A DNA stretch of 64,000 nucleotides from NCBI RefSeq assembly GCF_963169125.1, contig NC_084794.1:93293018-93357017 (forward strand), read 5' to 3'. The notes under the pieces were generated by a model. That model did not search any database, had not been told where the DNA came from, and was given only the letters and a program-made list of their open reading frames with translations. Positions 10,704 through 22,491 of the stretch are shown here, piece after piece. This DNA is from Humulus lupulus. Lineage: Eukaryota; Streptophyta; Magnoliopsida; Rosales; Cannabaceae. Position numbers and translations under genes: made by a program. The first letter of the stretch is position 1. The number at the start of each line of letters is the position of its first letter.

Positions 10704-12702
10704 GCGGATTCGTCCACCATTGAATAAACATCTTCTCCTAACATTCTTTTTTCTTGGGTTAACTGGGTAAGTCACTGTATTCTAATCTTATTTTCAGTGT
10801 TTATCTATAAATTCTCATAGCATGTATTATTTGTCGATTCATATAATTTTGTTTTCCTTTAATTCAACCAGGATATTTGGAAACCAGCTTTTATGTCTAA
10901 TTGGTCTTGGATACACAAATCCAACTTATGTTGCTGCCATACAACCTACCATTCCAGTATTTACATTCATCTTGGCAGTCCTAATGGGGTCAGTTTGAAA
11001 TTCTAGAATTTGAATCTTTATTTTATTTGGAATTTTTTCATATTGTATCTATCTAGAATGACAGGAGTTACTCGCCATTGTGTTTGAATGGATGCTGTTT
11101 ATCCTGGTGTCTAATAACATACCATATGTATACCTTATTTATGCAGTATAGAACGAGTGAACTTGCTCAGGACTAAAGGTCAGGCGAAGATTGGAGGCAC
11201 TCTCATTTGTGTTTCTGGTGCTGTATTTATGTGTTTCTACCGTGGTTGGGCTTTGATAGGAAATATGGAGCCTGAATTTTCAGAACACAGTGAAATAATT
11301 GCCAGAGGTCAACCTGAACCTGTCGGATGGCTAATGTCTAGTTTTTTAGAGTTTGGGCTTGATCATTTTCACCTTGGAGTTTTGTGCTTAAATGGAAACT
11401 GCATGTGCATGGCTGCATTTCTGGCCATTCAGGTGCATAACTGTAATTCACTGGTTGAAATAAAGTAATGAGATAAAGTTGTTAATGTTGAATTTCTAAG
11501 TGAATCTGAAGTGGAAAGGAGTCCTCTTTTATGCTTTCTGCTAGAGACTTTTTTGCTGAGAAGTTGTTACTTTTTTTTTCTTCGTTCTTTAAGGAGGGTA
11601 ATCAAGTATCATTTGAAAAGCCAAAATTAAGCTTAATTATAGTAGGCTTCACGTTATAAATTTGCAGTGCAATTTTTAAAGGACAGGAAACCAAGTGTTT
11701 AATGGTTTTTCATTCATTGTGGATCTAGTAAAATTTGTTTGTTATTGTTACAAACACTTGAGTTGTTCAATATTGATCTTGCATTTGCCTAGTATTTGAA
11801 GGTTTCATAGAAATTTTTGTTAATTTGATCTCTCATTTGTGTTGATCATGGAGACCTTAAGCTTTGATGTCTTAACTTAACTTGCTCTTCTGTAAAACTT
11901 CCAGGCTCCACTTTTAAAAAAGTATCTTGCAAACATATCAGTCACTGCATATTCATACTTCTTTGGTACTTTCTTGATGGTGGTGACATCATTCTTTCTG
12001 ACCAACGAATCAACAGACTGGGCTCTAACACAGTCTGAGGTTTTAGCTGTAATAAATGCTGTAAGTTCCCTGTTGACATTTTTGTTTTTGATTTATTTCT
12101 TATGATTTTACAGAATTCTCTGGATCTTGAGCTCATTTAAAATATACTTTCCCCCTTCCATTTAGTAACACATCACCTAAGTTCTAAAAAAGAAGCAAAA
12201 CATAGTCCACGATACAAAACTTACAGTTAAACCCCATAATCTGACCCTTTTAGAACATTTTCCTTCAACTCAAATTATTGAGAGAGAAAGGTGATGTCTA
12301 TAGATTTCTTAAAGATAGCACCATTAAAGAAAGCTGTGAATTACGATGTTATCACAATTACAAAAATTTACCAATTAACTCTTCAAAGTTTGTGCTTTGT
12401 TATATGTGCACATATTGTTTTGGTCCTAGTTGATCTACAGTGGATATGTCTATAAATGAAAATATTTAGAATTGGTAATTAGTGTTCTTGTATTCATTAG
12501 TCAGGAACAGAAAAATGATGAAAAACGAATTAATTGCTTTGTGACTCCATTTCAGGGCACTATTGCATCTGCACTTAATTATGGACTTCTGACATGGTGC
12601 AATAAGATCTTGGGGCCTGCTTTGGTTGCTACATACAATCCACTTCAACCTGCTGCTTCTGCCTTCTTGTCCAGAATTTTCCTTGGGAGCCCTATCTATT
12701 AG
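10704..12702 (+). pseudogene. Captured WAT1-related (EamA/DMT transporter) gene fragment, five exons
   Basis: Exons at 10704-10766, 10872-10988, 11147-11432, 11905-12060 and 12556-12702 are bounded by ag/gt sites. They encode membrane-protein sequence such as [51 protein letters not shown] and [17 protein letters not shown]1-family proteins are about 380-aa, ten-helix transporters; one founder moves auxin across the vacuolar membrane. The 63- and 117-nt exons equal exons 2 and 3 of the intact WAT1 gene at 36784-38556, so the intron pattern is conserved, but the residues differ enough that the neighbour is not the donor. The first exon and the end are missing. A stop at 12700-12702 falls where the family reads on after GSPIY, consistent with a 1-nt loss. 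Lying inside a transposon, it is a captured gene fragment. Confidence 0.85.
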
Positions 12703-13754
12703 GGAAGGTTTTGGTCCTATCACTCTCATCACAATTGTTTGTGCACTAAATTATTCTAGTTGTGAATCATTGACATAATGCTATCTAAGATGCTTAATTT
12801 TATGAATCATAAAATGCAATATACTAGTACTATGATTTATATTTACAGGCTTAACCGGATATGTATCTTACTTTATTTGAAATAATATTTTGAGTGGCAA
12901 TTTTCGCAAGTTTTTTTCCTTATATTCGTACATCTCTCAGTATTTTGACTGTATCACCCTCTACACAACTCGGATTTGCACGAAGTTTTATACATAGAAC
13001 CCTAAGACATAGGGCTACAACTTTTGTGCCCATGGTACTCGCATATTCTTTAGTATTCACTATCAAAACATTGCTCGAATCCATATTAGAGAAATCGAAG
13101 ATTTCGAAAAGGGGTACCCCTTTGGGGAATTGGAGATTTCACTAATTTCTCCGAAATGTATTACCCCCGTGTTCAACTCGTTCGATATTTTTCCCCAAGA
13201 GATCTCATGGGTAAATGAATTTATTGGAGTCGAAACGGAGCCTTAAGTCAACATTTCAAAAAAAATTCCCCTTTTTTATGGCAAGATATGCGTGCAATGG
13301 CTGCATTTGTTTTGGCTGTAATTGTGGATGGTCACAGACGGGGTCAAGGTTCTAACATAGTTAAAAAATTATATAGTTTGGATAATTAATGCTATGAAAT
13401 GTCCTTGTTTTACCCTCTAGACAACAAAGCGGACATTGTCTTATTTTTCAATTTTTTTTGTGGATGGTAGTGTGCCAATGGAGCTGTCCACTGCCACACC
13501 ATGATTTTATCTGTGACTGCTGACACTGACATTGACACTAACATTTCATTACAACCACAAGTCACTTGTTGTAATTTTGTACTGTTATGGTCCATCTCCA
13601 TGGCTGCCAAATTATTGTTTAGCCGTATCCATACATAGATATATATACATAATTTTAGACCTTATGTTATAAGCTACTGCATTCATACATATATATTTGG
13701 ATATAATTGTAGATTTTCTATCTGTTATAAGCTACTAAATCCATACATATGCAG
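12703..13754 (+). other. CACTA interior between captured fragments, no recognised gene
   Basis: Open stretches at 12894-13145 and around 13090-13390 are punctuated by stops and match nothing I recognise. A plastid origin was considered and could not be supported. Near-repeats of atacatatat and gttataagctact occur at about 13630-13760. Confidence 0.35.
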
Positions 13755-13830
13755 GTTCTGGCTACTATACATCTCATTACCATGATTTGAAATTTGTGTA
13801 CCACAAGCATATTGGCAGCTTGTTCATACT

Positions 13831-14719
13831 TGTTATCCAGATGTCCGGATAGCGTTTAGATTGATGTCCTCGGGGAAGAAGAATTGTCGATGTCTTTCAC
13901 GGTAGGTGACCAGAGCTCGCGGATGGACAGAAAGGCTTCGCCTCTCCCGTGTAGTGTCCGGATTACTCTTCCAAGCAAACACAACACGGAAACTCGTCAA
14001 CTCTCCCGGACTCCCGAAGGGGTATCCTTCGGGGAAGCCCCTTCCAGGAGAAGCTCTTCGAGTGGTCTCCGCGGAAACAGTTCTGTGCCTCGCACGGAAC
14101 AAAACCAAACGGTCGAGTCCTGGAGGAGGCATATTTGGAATGATATCCACCTGACACAGGATCCCGCCTGACACGCCCGTCAGGTCAAAGCCGCACACAT
14201 CCCAGCACGCCTAAGGGTACTTTTTCGCCTACTGTTCCGCTGACAACTTGGAGAAGACGGCTGACTTTGTGTGTTCCCCATACTTTCACGTAAATATACC
14301 CACATAGAGTCTTGTAGCCATGCTACTACAGTAATTGTATCCCCTATTTATGGCTGGTGTAATTAAGACTCATGTACGTAGAGAAAAACCCTAATCTGAA
14401 ACCCTAGCTATAAAGACCCCTTCATTTTACAAGAAGAGGGACGGCCAACAAATCACATAGCAAGAACTCTGCTAAAATCTCTCTAGCTTCTTCTTCTTCA
14501 AGAGAACCCGAGAGAAACATTGTGAGTGTGTGAAGTTCTTGTACACCAGCCATCTTACTGTAATCCTTTCCAAGTATAATAACATCGACTCGTGGACTAG
14601 GGCTCGTTAACGCCTGAACCACGTAAAAACACTGTTTGTTTAGTTACATTTCAGCACTTCTACAGTTCTTATCTTTTTATTATTCTGTTTGTATTCGTTT
14701 CCGAAAAACTCGGTAAACA
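13831..14719 (+). repeat. 5' LTR of Tat-2 (889 bp)
   Basis: Starts tgttatccagatgtccgg and ends ctcggtaaaca. A TATA-like ctataaaga lies at 14408-14416, about 30 bases before a plausible RNA start. The segment ctcgtggactagggctcgtt followed by acgcctgaaccacgtaaaaa recurs in two other LTRs in this window. Several open frames inside it (13833-14198 and others) are chance readings repeated in the 3' LTR. Confidence 0.97.
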
Positions 14720-14722
14720 TTT

Positions 14723-14738
14723 TGGTGCTTTCATTGAG
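14723..14738 (+). other. Primer binding site of Tat-2
   Basis: The sequence tggtgctttcattgag starts four bases after the LTR end. The same 16 bases follow the LTR at the right edge of the window (63911-63926), although the LTRs themselves differ. A tRNA whose 3' end pairs with it would be the primer; I could not name that tRNA. Confidence 0.65.
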
Positions 14739-14806
14739 AGCTGTAGGAAGTTGTTAGTCAGCTCTTTTTCTGTGTACGTTTTTTGTATTCACTTCGTGCT
14801 AAAGAG

Positions 14807-17376
14807 ATGGTGACTACGAGAAAATCCGCTGTTGACAAAAATGCTACGGTCAACCCCGATACTGCGATGGAAGATGTGGTGTAAAGCGAACCCTTGGACT
14901 ACCAAGGTGAAGACCCGACATCCCGCCAAGATCGGGTCAGTACCGAAGATACAACATACTTAGAAGACGAAGAAGAGTACGTCCAAGACGGTTATTACAA
15001 GGACGGCTGCTACTATGAGAAGGACCCAGAACTGGTCCAAGTAGCCGAAGAACTGGAGGTCACCAAAGCCAAGCTTGCTGAGCAGGAGCGCCTCTCCGAA
15101 AAAATGCAGCGCATGATGGAGCGCCTCCAAAGCAAGTTCGGAGACCTAGGCGACTCGGACGAGGACGCCTCTGTTTTAGGTGGTGCTGATGCCGCTATGC
15201 CGGATCCAGCCGCTGCTGGACCATCCAAAGCCGCCCCTAACAAGGGCAAAGAAAAAGTTGGAGAGCCTGTACGCGCTGACGCCCCTGCACCTCCTAAAGG
15301 CGTGAATCACCAGGCCGACTGCCCCCCCGCGCGCAGAAGGTCTCTGGCGCTCCTAAGCCCAGACGTCCTTCAGCCCCAAGGGGTCACTCTGTGCCTAAAG
15401 GGCCTAGTGCTAAGGCACCCAGGCCTAGGGGAAGGAACAACCGCCCCAGTGATTCCGTCAACCAGGACGGTCGGGCTGCGAATTCGCACTCCGAAGATAG
15501 CTGGTCCACGGTGGACCTAAGAAGAAAGTTGGAGGCCAAGTATGAAAAGGCCAAAGGAGAGAAGGCCCGGCCTCGCGGAGCTGACCTCCGAAATCATATC
15601 AATGACAAGCTCCGGGGACGTGACCTCCCGGAGAGTGATACGAAGAGGCTCGAGGAACAGATTGCCATCTTGACCAAGCTGGTCCGGAAGCAAAGTGGGG
15701 CCCTGTCAGACTCTGAGGAGGAAGACCCGGAACCATGTATTCGGAGGATCGCGGAAACGTCCCTCCCGGATAACTTCAAAATGCCTCACATAGAATTATA
15801 TGATGGGAGGACAGACCCGCGTACCCACCTAGCTAAATACAACAAAATGATGCAAGTGGCGCGTGTCAGTGAGGACGCCAAATGCATGTGCTTCTCACTC
15901 ACCCTTACCAAGTCCGTGGAGGACTGGTGGAAGAGATTAGCTCCCGGATCAATCCACAGTTGGAAGGAGCTACAGTCCGCGTTTAGGAGGCAGTTCATTG
16001 CTGCCCGCGACCACGACATGGAGGTTGGTTCCTTAACCAACATCAAGCAGCAGCCCAATGAGAACCTCAAAGCTTTCATTCAGAGAATGATGGAAGCTGC
16101 TGCAAAGACCAAGGTCAGCGATGACATGAAGCTGATCGCCCTTCAATCGGGCCTTACTGTCGGCTCCCTGCTATGGGGGGAAATGCAGAGGAGACGGGCA
16201 GAAACGCTGTCCGAATTCATGTCAAAGGCTCAGGGAATCATCAACCTTGAGGATGCCTACCAGCAGGCCTTTGGAGTTCCCCCAGCTCCAACGCCTTCCG
16301 TGACTACGCCGAGCTTTGCTTCGCAAGCTCCCGCACCAGCCCTCACGCTTCCAGGAGCCCAATTCACTCCAAGTGTGTATGGGCCTTCCGCGTCTGCTCA
16401 GACGCCGAGTCAAACCCATTTCTCTGGGTACGGAGCAGTACAAAACGGATGTAGTATCGCTCCTGGCATGCCGCAGCCGCAAGCGGAAGCCCCAGAACGA
16501 AATTTGAGCCAATCACGGAGCAAACGAAGCGAAAGAAACTCCAACCGGGGAGACCATTCAAAGAAGCCCCGGAAGGACTATGAGCCCAAGTTCACGGAAT
16601 ATACCAGTTTGATAGACTCGCGAGAGAATGTCTATCGGGCGACCTGTAATATGGTCAACTACAGGAAGCCCCCGAAAGTGTCTCACAGAGGAAGGCGTCC
16701 GCGAGACTCCAATAAGAGGTGTGAGTTCCACGGAGACGTGGGGCACACCACGAATGAGTGCCTTCAGCTGAAGGATGAGATCGAGTCCCTGGCAAGAGCG
16801 GGACACCTCGGTCAGTGGGTGAGGATACCCATTATCTATCCCGGACAGGGGGTAGTTCACGGAGCTGCATATTCCACGGGACAGAGGGGGACCGCTAGCG
16901 CTCCTGGAGCCGGTCACCCCCAAGCTCCCGGGTCGCAGTTCCCAGCGCTTCCTGCTCCACCCGCTCCGGCGCCCATTGCCTTGTTGGCTCCAGGACCGGG
17001 CAACCCATATCCGCCCGGCCTTGCTCCGCCACCCGTTGACGGACACGTAGCCACCATTTCCGGAGGACCACACCTTGCCGGAAGCACCCGTAACTCCCAG
17101 AAGAGGTACATGAGGGAGTTAGAACACACTGGGGAGATGTGCGCCTTGGTTCAATCACCTGCTCAACGTCCCCGAATGATGGACCTTCCCATCACCTTCA
17201 CGGAGGACGACGCTCGGCATGTGCACTTCCCCCACAACGATCCCCTCGTGGTGGAAGCCCAGATTGCCAATAAGAAGGTCTCACGGATCTTGGTCGATAA
17301 CGGAAGCTCCGTAAACATCCTCTTCAAAGCGGCCTTCCATGCGATCGGATTAACCGAGACAGACCTGGCCCCATGA
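14807..17376 (+). pseudogene. Tat-2 gag and start of protease
   Basis: The likely start ATG is at 14807. An in-frame TAA follows at 14882-14884 and a frame change occurs at a run of seven C (15322-15328), after which the frame is open to 17373. Encoded features: an acidic coiled N-terminus (ELEVTKAKLAEQERLSEK), the gag capsid domain (about 15780-16260, with [12 protein letters not shown] and SFRRQ-like blocks), a proline-rich linker, a zinc-knuckle-like [14 protein letters not shown] (about 16722-16763) and the protease active site [13 protein letters not shown] (about 17289-17327). The TGA at 17374-17376 cuts the protease. The following piece continues in the same frame. All these stops could arise by C-to-T change. 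Confidence 0.88.
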
Positions 17377-19395
17377 CCCATACAGCTTCAAGGGTTCAAT
17401 GGGGATGCACTCATGCCATTAGGCAAAATTCAACTTCCAGTCACCCTCAGAGGAGAGAGCGACGCTTGTGCCTTCAAGCACAGCACATTCGTGGTGGTCG
17501 ACTGCCCCACGGCGTACAATGCCATCCTAGGCCGACCGGTCCTAATAGATTGTGGGGCCATAACCTCGATACGCCATTTATGCTTGAAGTTCCCATGCGA
17601 CGATGAGCGTATCGGCACCCTCCGAGGAGACCAACGGAGTGCACGAAGCTGTTACAACGTCTCCGTTCGATCCGTCTACACGGTCCAGGAGACGGTTGCT
17701 GCCGTTCCTTTAGCGGAAGAATTACCAGAAACTGGGGGTGCTCAAGGGGCATACTTTGACGAACTCGACCCAAGAGTGGGAATCGAGAAAGCAATAGAGC
17801 CGATGGAGGGAGTCGAAGAGGTGATCCTCAACCCGGGAGAACCCACCAAAGTCATTCAGGTGGGGAAAAACCTGCCGTCGGCCATTCGAGATAAGATCGT
17901 GGCCACTGTGAAGGATAATCAGGATATCCTGGCATGGTGCCACGCTGATATGACGGGGATTAATCCCAATGTTGCGTGCCACGCGCTCAACATAAACCCA
18001 TCCGCAACTCCAATTCGCCAAAAGAGGAGGCCGTTAGACCCAGTGAGGGCCGAAGCCGTCAAAGCTGAAGTGGACAAGTTGATGTCCATAGGCTTTCTCC
18101 AGGAGTCGCACTATCCCGTGTGGTTGGCCAACCCAGTTCTGGTCCCAAAACCCGATGGGTCCTGGAGAATGTGCATTGACTTCACGGACCTAAACAAGGC
18201 CTGCCCGAAAGATTGTTTCCCTCTTCCGCGAATCGATCAGATGGTAGACGCTACTTCCGGGTACGAACTCTTATCCTTCATGGATGCGTACTCCGGATAC
18301 AACCAGATCAAGATGCATGTCGCGGACCAGGAACACACCAGCTTCCTCACGGACAAGGGTGTCTACTGTTACGTGGTCATGCCTTTCGGTTTGAAGAATG
18401 CTGGGGCGACGTACCAGCGTCTAGTAAATAGAATGTTCAAGGACCAACTGGGGAGGAACATGGAGGTGTACGTGGACGACATGTTGGTAAAGTCCAAGAC
18501 CTCCGGGGACCACAGTGACGACCTTGAGGAAGCTTTCGCCGTGATCCGAAAGTACGGGATGAAACTGAATCCAAAGAAATGTACTTTCGGGGTCTCGTCT
18601 GGGAAGTTCCTCGGTTTCATTGTCAGCTCCCGCGGAGTGGAAGCCAACCCTGAGAAAATAAAGGCGTTCATAGATATGCCTTCCCCCCGGAAACATAAGG
18701 ATGTCCAGAGCGTTACCGGAAGGATAGCTTCTCTCAGCCGCTTCGTATCCAAGGCCACTGACAAGTGTATCCCCTTCTTCAATGTGTTGCGAGGAAACAA
18801 GAAGTTCGAGTGGACCCCCGAATGCGAAGCAGCCTTCCAACACCTCAAAGAACATTTAACCCGAGCTCCCATTCTGTCCAAACCTGTCGAAGGAGAGGCG
18901 TTGTTCTTATACTTAGCTGTGACTGAGTACGCAGTGAGTGCCGCTCTCGTCCGGGAAGATGGCCGTATCCAGCTCCCTGTGTATTACGTAAGCAAGAGGT
19001 TATTGGACGCCGAGTCCAGATATTCAATGATCGAGAAACTCTCCCTCTGCTTGCTAATTGCTTCACGGAAGCTGAGGCCATATTTCCAGGCGCACACCAT
19101 CAAAGTACTCACCAACCACCCTCTCCGACAAGTCTTGCAGAAGCCCGAGTCTTCTGGCAGATTGCTTAAGTGGGCCATGGAACTGAGCCAGTTCGACGTC
19201 CACTACCAACCACGTGTTTCCATAAAAGGTCAAGCTCTCGCGGACTTTATTGTGGAATGCTCGGGAATGAATGACCTCCCGGAAGATCCTGTCCCGGAAC
19301 TTCCCACATGGAAAGTATATGTAGACGGAGCCTCAAATGAAAAAGGAGCTGGAGCGGGGGTCATCCTAATATCTCCCCAAGGGCATCAGCTCTAG
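17377..19395 (+). pseudogene. Tat-2 protease end, reverse transcriptase and RNase H
   Basis: The frame continues from gag without a shift. It contains the protease block NAILGRPVLIDCGA, RT motifs WRMCIDFTDLNKACPKD, FPLPRIDQMVD, MDAYSGYNQI, VMPFGLKNAGATYQRL and the catalytic YVDD (18469-18480), the connection block KFLGFIVSSRGVEANPEKI, an RNase H domain (LTNHPLRQVLQKPE, ADFIVEC) and the start of a second RNase H-like domain (VYVDGASNEKGAGAG). An archaeal-type second RNase H domain before integrase is characteristic of the Tat lineage. The piece ends at an in-frame TAG (19393-19395). RT residues look intact, so the domain itself would be active if translated. Confidence 0.92.
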
Positions 19396-21021
19396 AGCGC
19401 CATCCGTTTCGCGTTCCCAGCATCCAACAACGAGGCAGAACACGAAGCCATGTTAGCTGGATTATGACTGGCCAGAGAAGTCGGAGCCCAAAAAATCGAA
19501 GTATACAGCGACTCCCTACTTGTGGTAAACCAAATATCCGGGGAATACCAGACGAAAGGCGAAAGAATGGCTGCCTACGTGTCTCTCTCCCGCGATCTAC
19601 TGCAGCATTTCAAAGGCTACCAAATCCGCCAGGTCCCCCGGGACCAGAACTCACTCGCGGACACGCTGGCCAAGCTTGCGACGGACCCAGAGATTGAACA
19701 GTATGGCTTAGTCCCCATCGGGCACTTAGAAGCCCCCAGTACTGAGACATGAAGGATAAACGCCATCATCGACCATTCCCACTCCTGGATAGGACCCATC
19801 CTCAGATTTCTCACCACCGGAGAGCTCCCCGCTGATAAAGCTGACGCAAGGAAGCTCCAATATCAAGCTCCCCGATACGTGGTTATGGATGGAAAGCTTT
19901 TCCGCAGGGGGTTGTCCATACCCTTCCTTAGGTGTGTTGCCGGAACCGAAGTCAGCACCATCATCCATGAGGTTCACGGAGGCTTCTGTGGCGATCATAC
20001 CTCCGGGCTGAGCCTCTCCAAAAAGATCCTTCAACAAGGATATTTCTGGCCCACCATGTAGAAGGATTGTGTGGATTATGTCAAGAAATGTGAGCAGTGC
20101 CAGAGGTACGCCAAGGTTCCGCGAGCGCCGCCTATAGAAATTACCTTAATGACCAGCCCCTGGCCGTTCGCCGTTTGGGGCATTGACCTAGTAGGTTCCC
20201 TCCCAACTGGAAAGGGTGGAGTGAAGTATGCCATAGTCGCGGTAGACTACTTCACCAAATGGGTTGAAGCTGAACCTATGAACACGGTCACATCTAAAAA
20301 AGCACTGGACTTTGTCATCAGGAATATAGTGTGTCGTTTTGGGCTTCCACGAAAAATTGTGTCCGACAACGGAAAGCAATTTGACAGTGAACACTTCACG
20401 AACTTCTGTGCTTCGCATGGAATTATCAAAAGCTTTTCCGCAGTCGCCAGACCCCAGGCTAATGGGCAAGTGGAAGCTGTAAACAAAATATTAAAGACCA
20501 CGTTGAAGAAAAAACTCCAAGCCTGCAAGGCTCACTGGCCGGAAGAACTTCCGCGAGTACTTTGGGCCTATCGCACAACAGAGAGAACTTCGACGGGGCA
20601 CACGCCTTATTCCATGACCTTCGGTTGCGAGGCCGTCATCCCAGTAGAAACTATGATCCCCTCTCACAGGCAAGATACCTACGACCCTTCCCGGAACCAT
20701 GCCCTTCTCCAGGAGTCCTTGGACATGATCGAAGAGCTCCGGGAGCAGTCGCAGGTCCAACTAAAAATGTACCAAGGCAAGATAGCCCGACACTTTAACA
20801 CGAGAGTCAAGAGCCGTACATTCGAAGTTGGGGATCTTGTCCTACGGAGAGTATTTCCTGCTACGCAGGATCCGGGAGTAGGAGTCCTCGGACCCAACTG
20901 GGAAGGCCCCTACGAAGTCCAAGAAAAAGTGGGCCATGGGACGTATCACTTAAAGAGACTCGACGGATCTAAAGTCCCGCGCGCCTGGAACGCGGAGCAC
21001 CTCCGCCGTTACTACCAGTAG
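19396..21021 (+). pseudogene. Tat-2 second RNase H domain end and integrase
   Basis: The same reading frame goes on but is cut by TGA (19465-19467), TGA (19750-19752) and TAG (20059-20061). Domains: end of the second RNase H (NNEAEHEAMLAGL, YSDSLLVVNQI, ADTLAKLA), integrase zinc finger (HEVHGGFCGDHTSG to CEQCQRY), catalytic core with Asp in WGIDLVGSLP, Asp in IVSDNGKQFD and Glu in PQANGQVEAVNKI, and C-terminal WEGPYEV and RAWNAEHLRRYY. The integrase triad is complete. The natural end is TAG after YYQ at 21019-21021. The three internal stops are each one transition away from a sense codon. Confidence 0.92.
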
Positions 21022-21580
21022 GCCCCGGACCATCCAGTCGGAAGTCCTTGGTGAAATTAGCAAAAGTGAAAAATGTGGAAATAATCCTCCCTGTTGTAAA
21101 ACTCACGCCTAGCAGGCTAATTTAATGAAACACGGAGAGATTCACTCCGCTTTTACTGCACTTTTTATCCCTGTATTCAAAGCTGCGTTTAAACAAGTGA
21201 CCACGCGGTCCGGAGACGTCCGGACCCCACGCTCACTTGGGGGGGTATACATGGCTAAGGCATAGCCATACGCCCCTTGAACAAAACGTACCCAGAACAC
21301 CACTTATGTGCTAGCATTATGTTTGAAATTTTTAAATTGTTTGAAATGTTTAAATTGTTAAGCTTAGGTTTATTTGTTGCCATGAACATGCTTGCATTAC
21401 GTGTCATATGTGCATTATGTGCTTATGTGAAAATTTCCATGGAAATGCCTGCCAGTATGTATCATGAAAATTATCTCCTGTGTAGCCCAGCGATGGACAG
21501 GACTAGGGGTTGAGGCACGTTCATAGAGCTACGCCAAAACACCCCCAACTCCCTGACAAGTCCTTTGCAGAATACTCCGC
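21022..21580 (+). other. Tat-2 spacer between pol and tandem repeats
   Basis: No coding sequence is supported. The region begins right after the pol stop, holds a short ggggggtata-type purine run at about 21239-21247 (possibly an internal purine tract) and T-rich sequence with repeated gaaatttttaaattg-like phrases near 21325-21360. Confidence 0.4.
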
Positions 21581-21850
21581 GATCGCTGTAGAGCTTTGCT
21601 TCGCAAGCTCCAGCTCCGGGTCCCGCAAGGCGAAAGATGGCAAGATTCGTGATCGCTGTAGAGCTTTGCTGCGCAAGCTCCAGCTCCGGATCCCGCAAGG
21701 CGAAAGATGGCAAGATCTGTGATCACTGTATAGCTCTGCTTCGCAAGCTCCAGCTCCGGGTCCCGCAAGGCGAAAGATGACAAGATCCGCAACCGTTGTA
21801 AGCCTTGCTTCGCAGGCTCCAGCTCCGGATCTCACAAAATAATGCATGGC
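21581..21850 (+). repeat. 70-bp tandem repeat in the Tat-2 spacer
   Basis: Three nearly identical 70-bp units start at 21581, 21651 and 21721 (gatcgctgtagagctttgct...), and a diverged fourth starts at 21791. Weaker echoes (cttgcttcgcaaagcccc and similar) continue to about 22080. Each unit contains the hairpin-forming gagctttgcttcgcaagctc. Tandem repeats in this spacer are known in Tat-lineage elements and can seed satellite DNA. The frames open across it (21471-21907) simply reflect a repeat without stops. Confidence 0.92.
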
Positions 21851-22491
21851 GAGCTCCTCGACCATTGCAAGTCTCAGCTCCAGGAGCAGACATGGTCGAT
21901 CCCCCACTCACAGCAGGCCTTGCTTCGCAAAGCCCCTGGTCCGGGATCACACCTAGTGGGCGTGGCGATTTCCCCGACAGCAACGAGCCTTGCCTCGCAG
22001 GGCTCCATGCCAGGTCCCTGAAGTCAGCCACCATGAGGTTCGCAACAACAGTTGGTTTTGCTTCGCAAAGATCTAACCTTAAGTCTAGCGACACTCACCA
22101 AAAGAACTCCCGTTCCAAACCATGGAACGGCTCACCTTAGCAATCCCAGCGAACAGTATAACTACAAGTCCCGGGATTGGCTATTTTCCTTAGGAAAGCT
22201 AAAATACGGTGAAAGGAGCCTGGCCGTTGGAACCAGGAAACCTTCGTAACCTAGAAACTACGTGGGAAAAGACGTCATCCGTTAGAGCTTCAAGTGGGAA
22301 GTGCATAGGTTTTGGCCGTTGGAACCAAAACCTCATACGCCCCTACAACAGTTTCTACCGTATAAAAGTCTACCCTAAGCGCAAAGATAAATAAAGAACT
22401 CGGCAGAAAAGAAAGGAGAATGCTATAATTATGGCAAATATGTCCGCAATGAAAAACTCAAAATGAAAAATAAATTAAAGATAAAACCCCT
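21851..22491. other. Tat-2 spacer between tandem repeats and the antisense gene
   Basis: Degenerate echoes of the 70-bp unit occupy 21851-22080, then unique sequence with the twice-seen phrase ggccgttggaaccaggaaacc / ggccgttggaaccaaaacc (about 22220 and 22312). No gene is supported. It would hold the 3' untranslated ends of both the sense and antisense transcripts. Confidence 0.4.

Noticed and set aside
12894..13390. Possible plastid DNA insert or further exon in the CACTA element
   Set aside because: The text looked protein-like in patches but no plastid or nuclear gene could be recognised and stops are frequent.
13833..14198. Open frames on both strands inside the Tat-2 5' LTR, repeated at 27374-27739
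   Set aside because: They lie wholly within LTRs, are GC-rich chance frames and match no protein family.
21471..22094. Overlapping open frames over the tandem repeat
   Set aside because: A 70-bp unit without stops gives open frames in shifting phases; the translated text is only the repeat.
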